Assembly: GCA_046728115.1 (NCBI GenBank)
Contig: JBKPDW010000383.1
Span: forward strand, 1-31,053
Direction of reading: 5' to 3'
Source: CAVSWN01 sp046728115
GTDB lineage: Bacteria > Acidobacteriota > Vicinamibacteria > Vicinamibacterales > CAVVIG01
DNA length: 31,053 nucleotides
The notes beneath the pieces were generated by a model that was not told where the DNA came from, made no database searches, and saw only the letters and a program-made list of their open reading frames with translations. This document shows positions 15,701 to 22,389 of this stretch, piece by piece (positions within the stretch are counted from its first letter, which is position 1; every line of letters begins with the position of its first letter). Made by a program: the position numbers and the translations under genes.

Positions 15701-15740
15701 GTTAATCCCTAATCCCCAATCCCTGAACCCTAATCCCCGG
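15701..15740. repeat. 7-base-period AATCCC tandem repeat between htrA and the MidA-like gene
   Basis: Five head-to-tail heptamers lie at 15704-15738: aatccct, aatcccc, aatccct, gaaccct, aatcccc. The array fills most of the gap after the htrA stop codon and precedes the MidA-like methyltransferase. The same heptamer occurs at 18659-18679 and in a longer form at 29635-29666. Confidence 0.9.
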
Positions 15741-15743
15741 TCG

Positions 15744-17324
15744 CTAGTCCTTCTTGACCGTCACGAATACCTCGCCTGCGCCGCGCCACACCAGAATCTG
15801 TGCGATGCGGCCAGACTGGATCTGCTGCAGTGCGCGCGCGGCCTCGGATGCATTCGCCACGCTGCGACGGTTGACCGAAAGGATGACGTCACCCGCCCGC
15901 AAGCGTCCCGCCGACGGACCATCGGGGTCGACGTCCGTGATCACAGCACCGGTCTGTCCCGACGGCAGACCGAGCCGCCGCGCCATCTGGGCCGTGACGT
16001 TGTCCAGCGTCAGGCCGAAGCCGCCGGCGCCCTGCTGGTCGTCCTGCTGCGGTCCCTGGCCCGGCGAGCGTCGGTTGACGTTCTGTTCGGCCTCGAGATC
16101 GAGTTCATCCACCGTCAGGTTCAGCGACTTTTCCTGCTTGTTCCGCAGAACCTTCACCTGGACGTTGGTACCCGGCTTCGTCCCGACCACCATCTTCACG
16201 AGCTCGTCGCTGTTGGCGACCGGCCGGCCGTTGTACTGCACGATCACGTCGCCGGGCTCCACGCCCGCCTTCGCCGCCGCGCCGTTGGCAGCGACCGACG
16301 CGACGATCGCGCCCGACCGCGTCTTCAGGCCGAACTCTTCGTAATCCTCGCGTGGCACCTGCGTCACGGTGACGCCGATGCGCCCCCGCACCACCTTGCC
16401 GTTCCGCAGCTGTGGCAGCAGATCCCGGACGGTGTTGATCGGCACGGCGAAACCGATGCCGATGTTGGTCTCGCTGCGGGCGTTGGTCACGATCGCCGTG
16501 TTCATCCCAACCACTTCACCGCGGATGTTGAGGAGCGGTCCGCCCGAGTTGCCGGGGTTGATCGCGGCGTCGGTCTGCATCATGTCGTTCGTGCGTCCGT
16601 CAGTCACCGGGAAGGCCCGCTTCTCGGCGCTGATGACGCCCACCGTCACCGTGTGCGAGTAGTTGAACGGGTTGCCGATCGCCATCACCCAATCGCCGGC
16701 GGCCATCTGCGACGAGTCTCCGAACTTGGCTTCCGGCAGCGGCTCCTTGGGGTGCTCGGTCATCTGAATCAGGGCGCTGTCGGTCAACGGATCCCGGCCG
16801 ATCACTTTGGCCTGATACGTCACATCAGGATCGTCGCCGTAGAGCCCGATCTCGATCTTCGTGGCGTCCTCGACGACGTGATTGTTCGTGAGGATGAAGC
16901 CGTCCTTGCTGATGATGAACCCGGTGCCCGCCGCGTGCGTCGTCTGTTCGCGCTGACGTCGGCGTCCGTTGCCGCCCTGTCCGCCCGACGGTGGCTCGTC
17001 CGGCTGGCCCGGATTGCCGAAGAAGCGATGGAACAGATCGTCAGGCGATCCGCCTCCGAAGAAGTCGGTCAGGTCCTGGGCCCTGGTCTTCATCTCCGTC
17101 TGGATGTTGACGACCATCGGCTTCGCCACCTTGGCGATGTTCCGGAACGTCTGGGCATCGACTGCGCCTGTGATCGGCGCGCTGTTCATCGCCGGCACGG
17201 CGATCGTCGGCTGCGCCGACGAAGCCGGTGTCAGGTCGAGGCGGGACGCGAGAACCATCCCGACGGCCAGCGAGGCCACGGCGATAAGGAGTGCATAGAA
17301 GAATGTGGTCTTGCGGGTTGACAT
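15744..17324 (-). CDS. htrA: HtrA/DegP-type periplasmic serine protease with two PDZ domains
   Basis: A 526-residue trypsin-like protease/chaperone for misfolded envelope proteins. A membrane anchor or uncleaved signal covers about residues 8-26. A Gly/Pro/Arg-rich linker (about 103-128) precedes the protease domain. The catalytic triad is H149 (LTNNHVV), D182 (RDPLTDSALI) and S260 (NPGNSGGPLLN). Two PDZ domains follow; the first contains AAKAGVEPGDVIVQYNGRPV and the second GPSAGRLRAGDVILSVNRRS. They are joined by a Gln/Gly-rich linker. GGAGG lies 10 bases before the ATG at 17324. It follows the M24 peptidase gene by 44 bases and is probably cotranscribed with it. Confidence 0.95.
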   Translation of the reverse strand: MSTRKTTFFYALLIAVASLAVGMVLASRLDLTPASSAQPTIAVPAMNSAPITGAVDAQTFRNIAKVAKPMVVNIQTEMKTRAQDLTDFFGGGSPDDLFHRFFGNPGQPDEPPSGGQGGNGRRRQREQTTHAAGTGFIISKDGFILTNNHVVEDATKIEIGLYGDDPDVTYQAKVIGRDPLTDSALIQMTEHPKEPLPEAKFGDSSQMAAGDWVMAIGNPFNYSHTVTVGVISAEKRAFPVTDGRTNDMMQTDAAINPGNSGGPLLNIRGEVVGMNTAIVTNARSETNIGIGFAVPINTVRDLLPQLRNGKVVRGRIGVTVTQVPREDYEEFGLKTRSGAIVASVAANGAAAKAGVEPGDVIVQYNGRPVANSDELVKMVVGTKPGTNVQVKVLRNKQEKSLNLTVDELDLEAEQNVNRRSPGQGPQQDDQQGAGGFGLTLDNVTAQMARRLGLPSGQTGAVITDVDPDGPSAGRLRAGDVILSVNRRSVANASEAARALQQIQSGRIAQILVWRGAGEVFVTVKKD

Positions 17325-17368
17325 CGTTCAACGACCTCCGGCGAAACTGCTGAATGGCAATTTCACGA

Positions 17369-18601
17369 TCAAATAAGCCTGACGATTTCCGATTGAACGG
17401 GCCCGGTGACCCGGGCATCGTGTGTCGAGACGATCATATTGATTTCGGTGCGGACGCCGAAGTCCTCGAAGTAAACGCCCGGCTCGATCGTAAAGCCGGT
17501 TCCTGGCAACAATCGCCGATCGTCGTGAGTCTCGTAGTCGTCCATGTTGACGCCGTCGCCGTGAACCGAGGTGCCAAGGCTGTGACCGGTTCTGTGCAGG
17601 ATCTGGTCGCCGTACCCCGCCTCCCGCAGCACGGTCGAGGCGGCACGATCCACTTCCCAGCCGCGTAGCTGGCGTTCGGTCTGTGCGGCGTCGCGCACGA
17701 GCGCGATCGCCCGATCCCGAGCTGCAGCGATCGCAGCAAAAGCCCGGGCGTAGCGATCTGGCACCTGACGACCGGTGTACCCCACCCACGTGATGTCAGC
17801 AAATACCGCGCCGACTCCCTCGAGCTTGCCCCAGAGGTCCAGCAGGACGATTTCATCGGCGTTGATGGCGCGGTGCGATGCCGCGGTCGGGAGATAGTGT
17901 GGATTCCCCGAGTTCGCGGCCGCCGACACGTCTGGATCCGAATCGCTGAGAAGTCCTTCGTCGCGAAACCAACCGACCATGAGCTGTTGAATGTCGTATT
18001 CGTTGGTCGGGACCCCGTCCCGCAGTCGCCGCGCGATAGTGTCGAACGCATGATCCTTTACGCGATAGAGCTTCTCCGCGGCGCGCTCGTGTGTCGCGAC
18101 TTGCTCGTCATTCCACACCGCCGCAAAGCGCTGGATCAAATCGCCCGATGAGACCACGTCGGCACCGGCTTGCCGAACGAGTTCGATGGTTCCCGCATCC
18201 ACGCGAGCGACGTACGGAATTGCGCAGCCGGGTGAATACTCCATCGCGACGCGCTTCAACCCGGCCAGCACGTGACGAAGTCCGGCTTCGAGTTGCTCGC
18301 GTCCCGCGTAGCGAGTGGCGGCGCCAGGCAGATGCGCAAGGGCTTTCGGTTCGATGGCGTGCACGAGCGCGCGGGGGTCGCCGGCGGCGGGAATCAGGTA
18401 ATACCAGCGCCGCGTTGCCAGATGGCCGGCCTGCCGCAGCACACCGGTGATGTCGGCTGCGATCGGATTGAGTCCCCGGAAATCGTAGAGGAGCCAGCCG
18501 TCCACACCGTCGGCCCGAAGGGCGGCCTGGACTGCAGCAATATCGAGCGTCTGCGCCGGCCTACTCGGTGTCTCCGGCGCTGCAGCAGTCTGGGCGGACA
18601 T
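17369..18601 (-). CDS. M24-family metallopeptidase (Xaa-Pro aminopeptidase-like)
   Basis: A 410-residue pita-bread-fold peptidase. An N-terminal creatinase-like domain (about 18-165) precedes the catalytic domain. Probable metal ligands are D255 (LLDLWG), D269 (FADITWVGYTG), H340 (HRTGHSLGTSVHG), E373 (FTIEPGVYFEDFG) and E386 (GVRTEINM). These enzymes remove N-terminal residues, typically next to proline; exact specificity is unknown. No signal peptide is seen. The ATG at 18601 is chosen because a TATACT box ends exactly 7 bases before it and no Shine-Dalgarno is present, suggesting a leaderless mRNA; the open frame continues to 18667 without homology. It is divergent from the VWFA-related gene and upstream of htrA. 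Confidence 0.85.
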   Translation of the reverse strand: MSAQTAAAPETPSRPAQTLDIAAVQAALRADGVDGWLLYDFRGLNPIAADITGVLRQAGHLATRRWYYLIPAAGDPRALVHAIEPKALAHLPGAATRYAGREQLEAGLRHVLAGLKRVAMEYSPGCAIPYVARVDAGTIELVRQAGADVVSSGDLIQRFAAVWNDEQVATHERAAEKLYRVKDHAFDTIARRLRDGVPTNEYDIQQLMVGWFRDEGLLSDSDPDVSAAANSGNPHYLPTAASHRAINADEIVLLDLWGKLEGVGAVFADITWVGYTGRQVPDRYARAFAAIAAARDRAIALVRDAAQTERQLRGWEVDRAASTVLREAGYGDQILHRTGHSLGTSVHGDGVNMDDYETHDDRRLLPGTGFTIEPGVYFEDFGVRTEINMIVSTHDARVTGPVQSEIVRLI

Positions 18602-18608
18602 CCCGATC

Positions 18609-18614
18609 AGTATA
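18609..18614 (-). promoter_or_regulatory. -10 box TATACT, 7 bases before the M24 peptidase ATG
   Basis: On the minus strand TATACT is followed by 7 bases and then ATG 18601, so transcription would start at or one base before the start codon. No Shine-Dalgarno is present. A -35 element is not obvious. Confidence 0.6.
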
Positions 18615-18658
18615 GCGCGTGGCCTTATCCCTTGGTCGTGCCGCGCTGATCCGTAACG

Positions 18659-18679
18659 AATCGCCAATCCCCAATCCCT
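18659..18679. repeat. 7-base-period AATCCC repeat in a divergent promoter region
   Basis: Three heptamers (aatcgcc, aatcccc, aatccct) end to end between the M24 peptidase and VWFA-related genes, 5 bases upstream of the TATAAT box. Same unit as at 15704-15738. Confidence 0.85.
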
Positions 18680-18684
18680 GCTCG

Positions 18685-18690
18685 TATAAT
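18685..18690 (+). promoter_or_regulatory. Perfect -10 box TATAAT, 6 bases before the VWFA-related ATG
   Basis: TATAAT is followed by CGCCCT and then ATG 18697. With standard geometry the first transcribed base is the A of the ATG, a leaderless mRNA. No Shine-Dalgarno and no clear -35 element; the usual -35 position falls in the AATCCC repeat. Confidence 0.7.
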
Positions 18691-18696
18691 CGCCCT

Positions 18697-20775
18697 ATGA
18701 AACAACGTGCACGACTTGCGGTTCTGCTGGTACTCGCTTCAGGCGCCGCTCTGACGGCGGGGCAGAACCCGCCCCCTGCGCCGCAATCGCAACAGCCGAC
18801 CTTCAAACTTCAGGTCGATTACGTCGAGGTTGACGTGGTCGTGACGGACCGCCAGGGGAATCTGGTGCGCGATCTGAAGAAGGAAGACTTTCAGGTGCTC
18901 GAGGACGGCAAGGCCCAGACGATCAACACGTTTACGATCGTCGACATTCCCATCGAACGATTCGATCGGCCGTTGTTTGCCGCATCGCCCCTCGAGCCGG
19001 ACGTCAAAACGAACGAGCGTCCGTTCGATGGGCGCGTGTACGTGATGATCATCGACGATCTCCATACGCGCTTCGGCCGCTCGATTCGCGTCAAGGTGGC
19101 AGCCAAACAATTCATCGAACGCCGGCTGGGTGCCAACGACCTGATGGCGATCGTGCACACCTTCGGCTCATCGGAGGCCAACCAGGAATTCACCAGCAAC
19201 AAGCGATTGCTGCTGGCAGCCGTGGACAAGACGATGGGCCGGAAGCTCGACTCGGCCACGGCCAACAAGACCGCGGAGTACTACCGGACGCGCGACATGC
19301 GTACGGCGGGCGATCCGCTGAACGATCCCGACGACCAGGAGCGGGCGTTCAACGCGCGGTCGACGCTCGACACGATCCGCAACGTGGCCGACTGGTTCGC
19401 GTCAGTTCGCGGGCGGCGGAAGTCGATCCTGTTCGTCAGCGAAGGCATCGACTACGACATCGATCAGATCATTGCGCCGACTGGCTCCAACCACACCAGC
19501 GCCTCGATGGTGCTCGACGCGACGCGCGATGCCGTCGCGGCGGCGGCCCGTTCGAACGTGGCCATCTACGGCATCGATCCGCGGGGTCTGACCGACCTGG
19601 GCGACGAGTCGATCGAAATCGCATCGTATCCCGACGATACGAGCGTCGGCGTGGGGCCGGGTTCGCTGCAGAACGAGTTGAGGCTTTCGCAGGACAGCCT
19701 GCGTGTGCTGTCCGATGAGACCGGCGGGTTCGCGGTGGTCAACCGCAACGATTTCTCCACCGCCTTCGATCGCATCACCGCCGACAACAGCTCATATTAC
19801 GTGATGGCGTACTACCCGCCCGATCCGCGTCCCGGCCGCACTCATCGCATCCAGGTGCGCGTGAACAGGCCGGGGCTCACGGTGAGAGCGCGCAAGGGAT
19901 ACGTCACGCCCAAGAAGGTCGAGGCCACGACAGCCTCCGCCAAGGGGCCGACCACGCCGGAGCTGCGCGAAGCCCTCGACAGTCCGCTGCCGGTCAGCGG
20001 CCTGACGATGCGCGTGTTCGCCGCACCATTCAAAGGCACCGCGCCGAATGCATCGGTGCTGCTCGGCGTCGAGATGAACGGCCGCGATCTGCAGTTGGGC
20101 AGCAGCGATCGCATCGCGCTCTCCTACGTCGTGATCGACGCGAACGGAAAAATCAAGGGCGGAAGCACGGATACACTGACGATGGCGAATCTGCGGCCCG
20201 AAACCAAGTCGCGCATCGAGCAGTCCGGCCTCCGCGTCCTGAACCGCGTCGATCTCGCGCCGGGGCGCTATCAGATGCGGGTCGCCGCGCACGATGCGGC
20301 CGGCGGAAACGTCGGCTCGGTCCTCTACGATCTCGAGGTACCCGACTTCCAGAAAGCGCCGTTCAGCATCAGCGGTCTTGCGTTGACCTCCGCCTCGGCC
20401 GCCGCGCTGCCGACCGCGCGGCCCGACGAACAGCTCAAGGCCGTGATGCCGGCGCCGCCGGTAGCGATCCGGACGTTCCCGGCCAACGACGAACTCCGTC
20501 TGTTCGCCGAGATCTACGACAACGCCGGCAATACGCCGCACAAGGTGGACATCATCGCCACCATCACGACCGAAGAAGGCAAGGTGATGTTCAAGAACGA
20601 GGAGACGCGCGATTCGAGCGACCTCGGCGGCCAGAGGGGCGGCTACGGCTACACGACCACGATCCCGCTGAAAGAACTGCCGCCCGACAAGTACGTGCTG
20701 AAAGTGGACGCCAAGTCGCGGCTCGGCCCGGGCGCGTCGCGCGAAGTGCGAATCGAGGTGGCGCCAGCCAGGTAA
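18697..20775 (+). CDS. Secreted VWFA-related domain protein (Acidobacteria type)
   Basis: A 692-residue exported protein. The signal peptide is about residues 1-22 (LAVLLVLASGAALTAGQ). Next comes the family N-terminal module (VDVVVTDRQGNLVRDLKKED, then FQVLEDGKAQTI), a VWA-like domain starting at VYVMIIDDLHTRFG, and the family C-terminal module (SSYYVMAYYPPD, then HRIQVRVNRPGLTVRARKGY). About 260 further residues of predicted beta-rich sequence follow. The MIDAS position reads DDLHT instead of DxSxS, so metal-dependent ligand binding may be altered. Such proteins are numerous in Acidobacteriota and their function is unknown. It is preceded by TATAAT 6 bases before the ATG. A PrcB-domain gene follows with no gap. 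Confidence 0.88.
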   Translation: MKQRARLAVLLVLASGAALTAGQNPPPAPQSQQPTFKLQVDYVEVDVVVTDRQGNLVRDLKKEDFQVLEDGKAQTINTFTIVDIPIERFDRPLFAASPLEPDVKTNERPFDGRVYVMIIDDLHTRFGRSIRVKVAAKQFIERRLGANDLMAIVHTFGSSEANQEFTSNKRLLLAAVDKTMGRKLDSATANKTAEYYRTRDMRTAGDPLNDPDDQERAFNARSTLDTIRNVADWFASVRGRRKSILFVSEGIDYDIDQIIAPTGSNHTSASMVLDATRDAVAAAARSNVAIYGIDPRGLTDLGDESIEIASYPDDTSVGVGPGSLQNELRLSQDSLRVLSDETGGFAVVNRNDFSTAFDRITADNSSYYVMAYYPPDPRPGRTHRIQVRVNRPGLTVRARKGYVTPKKVEATTASAKGPTTPELREALDSPLPVSGLTMRVFAAPFKGTAPNASVLLGVEMNGRDLQLGSSDRIALSYVVIDANGKIKGGSTDTLTMANLRPETKSRIEQSGLRVLNRVDLAPGRYQMRVAAHDAAGGNVGSVLYDLEVPDFQKAPFSISGLALTSASAAALPTARPDEQLKAVMPAPPVAIRTFPANDELRLFAEIYDNAGNTPHKVDIIATITTEEGKVMFKNEETRDSSDLGGQRGGYGYTTTIPLKELPPDKYVLKVDAKSRLGPGASREVRIEVAPAR

Positions 20776-21225
20776 ATGCCACCTCTTTACCTACATGTTC
20801 GTGTCGTCGTGATTTCGTGCCTGATTATCGCCTGTCTCGATAGCATGACGAGCGCGCAGAGCGCCGTTCCGCGTTCCATCGACAAGGGGACGCGATCGTC
20901 CATCGGCGAACACCGCGAGGTCATCGTCCGCACCAGCGCGGAATGGGACATGTTCTGGCCGCAGCACAAGCCGAGCACGCCTCACGATGCAATTGACTTT
21001 TCGAAGGAGATGATCGTCGGCATCTTTATGGGACCGCAGCCGACCGCCGGATTCGGTGTCACGATCGTGAGCGCGACCGAAACGAGCGGCGTGCTCACGG
21101 TGCGCTACCGCGAGACGCAGCCGGCACCAGACGCCATTATGGCGCAGGTGATCACGTTCCCGTACCATCTGGTGGCCATCCCGAAATCCACGGCAGCGAC
21201 GGTGAGGTTCGAGAAGGTTCCGTAG
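20776..21225 (+). CDS. PrcB C-terminal domain protein, secreted or lipoprotein
   Basis: A 149-residue protein starting on the base after the VWFA-related stop codon, so translation is surely coupled. The N-terminus is hydrophobic (VRVVVISCLIIACLD) and contains the lipobox-like IIAC, so it may be a lipoprotein; alternatively a signal peptide ends near TSAQS. The remainder matches the PrcB C-terminal domain: SAEWDMFW, FSKEMIVGIFMGPQPTAGF, VTIVSATE, TVRYRETQPAPD and FPYHLVAIPKS. The domain is named after a subunit associated with the Treponema protease complex. Its role here is unknown, but pairing with the VWFA-related protein suggests a joint envelope function. The product is small and beta-rich. 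Confidence 0.75.
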   Translation: MPPLYLHVRVVVISCLIIACLDSMTSAQSAVPRSIDKGTRSSIGEHREVIVRTSAEWDMFWPQHKPSTPHDAIDFSKEMIVGIFMGPQPTAGFGVTIVSATETSGVLTVRYRETQPAPDAIMAQVITFPYHLVAIPKSTAATVRFEKVP

Positions 21226-21247
21226 GCGCGGAACTGCGGTGCAATCC

Positions 21248-21781
21248 CTACTTCTTCTTCGCCGCCGACTTCGACGCTGGCGTCTTCGTCGCAGGCGTCT
21301 TGGCAGCAGCGGCTTCCTTTGCGGGGTCGAACGACTTCACCGCATGCGGTTTCACGGTGCCGTTCGCGTGGCTGAACTGAAGCTGGCTCTGCAGCATCTT
21401 CAGGTTGACCGGTGTGCGGATCTCGAGTGTGCTGATCTCGTTGGGCTGCAGCAAGCCGTTGACCACCGATTCGCCGCCCGGGATCATGTTGCCGTCCTTG
21501 TCGAACCATGTCTCGGCGACCTTCAGCCGCGGGATCGGTGCTGGTGATGTGTTCTTGACCTGAATCTTCGTGACGAGCGTTGAGCCCTCACGCTTGGTCG
21601 GGTTCTTGATGATGTCGATGGTCGCTTCGCCCCTGATAGGCGGCGTGAATTTCTTCCCTGCCAGGACCGACTTCATCTCCGGCGGCGGGGGCTGGGACGG
21701 TGCCGGCTGCTGCGCGAGCACAACGGCGCCGGCGAGGCTGGCGACGACGGCCGCGGCGACGAGCGAACGCGCGCGAATCAT
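21248..21781 (-). CDS. Small secreted protein with Ig-like (FxLYD-type) domain and basic tail
   Basis: A 177-residue protein with a clear signal peptide (ARSLVAAAVVASLAGAVVLA, cleavage near LAQ). A proline-rich stretch is followed by a beta-sandwich-like segment (GEATIDIIKNPTKREGSTLV, TKIQVKNTSPAPIPRLKVAE, NGLLQPNEISTLEIRTP) that resembles bacterial FxLYD-type domains. The C-terminus is an Ala/Lys/Pro/Ser tail (AKTPATKTPASKSAAKKK) of low complexity. I cannot assign a function. GGAGG lies 6 bases before the ATG and TATAAT 42 bases before it, so this unit has a conventional leader. It converges on the PrcB-domain gene with a 22-base gap. Confidence 0.7.
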   Translation of the reverse strand: MIRARSLVAAAVVASLAGAVVLAQQPAPSQPPPPEMKSVLAGKKFTPPIRGEATIDIIKNPTKREGSTLVTKIQVKNTSPAPIPRLKVAETWFDKDGNMIPGGESVVNGLLQPNEISTLEIRTPVNLKMLQSQLQFSHANGTVKPHAVKSFDPAKEAAAAKTPATKTPASKSAAKKK

Positions 21782-21823
21782 ACAAACCTCCCGAAAACAA
21801 GCTGAACAGGTGCTGGTGCAGCA

Positions 21824-21829
21824 ATTATA
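21824..21829 (-). promoter_or_regulatory. -10 box TATAAT upstream of the small secreted protein
   Basis: Minus-strand TATAAT lies one base past the TAG stop of the zinc-ribbon gene and 42 bases before the ATG at 21781. It predicts a leader of about 35 bases containing GGAGG. This is the conventional contrast to the leaderless starts in the window. Confidence 0.55.
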
Positions 21830-21830
21830 A

Positions 21831-22289
21831 CTACATCTCGCCGTTCCAGTCTTCGGGCTCCGGCGCGACGCTTCGGAAAATCTCCATGTGCCACTTGCCG
21901 CCGCCCCATGGCTCGATCACTTCGGCGGCGACGACGTCCACCATGATCTCCGAAAACAGCCGGCCCTCGGGGTCCCCTTCCAGATGGTACGCAGGCTCCT
22001 CCCAGGCGAAACTCGGATACAGGACGAGTGTCAGAAACAGGTCGTAGCCGTCGTCCACGACGATGAGCTGCCCGCATGGACGTTTGAGCGTGGAGTGGTA
22101 GATGAGATATTTCTCGGCGCTGTGCGCGCGGATGTATCGCTTCAGAGCGAACTCGCGCGCGACGATTTCCTCGACCGCGATCTTCTTGTCCCAGCAGTCG
22201 CGGCAGTACTTCTCCTCGCCACGCGGCTCGGACACCTCCTTGGCGCCGCAGAGCGCACACCGCGATTTGACGACCGACTTGCGCGGCAT
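21831..22289 (-). CDS. Uncharacterised zinc-ribbon protein
   Basis: A 152-residue protein I do not recognise. The N-terminal 35 residues hold two CxxC pairs (RCALCGAKE and YCRDCWDKK) spaced like a zinc ribbon. The remaining part is a globular alpha/beta domain with FALKRYIRAHSAEKYLIYHS, GQLIVVDDGYDLFLTLVLYP, FSEIMVDVVAAEVIEPWGGG and a C-terminal WHMEIFRSVAPEPEDWNGEM. The ATG at 22289 is supported by TAGACT ending 7 bases upstream; the longer open frame runs into the antisense of glgP-side sequence with no homology. No signal peptide, so it is probably cytoplasmic. It follows glgP by 100 bases. Confidence 0.7.
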   Translation of the reverse strand: MPRKSVVKSRCALCGAKEVSEPRGEEKYCRDCWDKKIAVEEIVAREFALKRYIRAHSAEKYLIYHSTLKRPCGQLIVVDDGYDLFLTLVLYPSFAWEEPAYHLEGDPEGRLFSEIMVDVVAAEVIEPWGGGKWHMEIFRSVAPEPEDWNGEM

Positions 22290-22296
22290 ATGGTGA

Positions 22297-22302
22297 AGTC
22301 TA
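22297..22302 (-). promoter_or_regulatory. -10 box TAGACT, 7 bases before the zinc-ribbon gene ATG
   Basis: Minus-strand TAGACT, seven bases, then ATG 22289. This fits the TANNNT-N6/7-start pattern of the window and predicts a leaderless transcript. No Shine-Dalgarno is present. Confidence 0.5.
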
Positions 22303-22389
22303 GCATCAAGGAACGACCTCGCGCACGCGAGCCCGCGCGTCCTGCGCTCGACGCACGCCCGAGGAGATGCGCTTCGACGTGGACGTTGC

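Noticed and set aside
18619..18696. Extension of the VWFA-related protein upstream to 18619
   Set aside because: The extra residues precede a perfect signal peptide, and the TATAAT box lies inside this stretch, so transcription would start after it.
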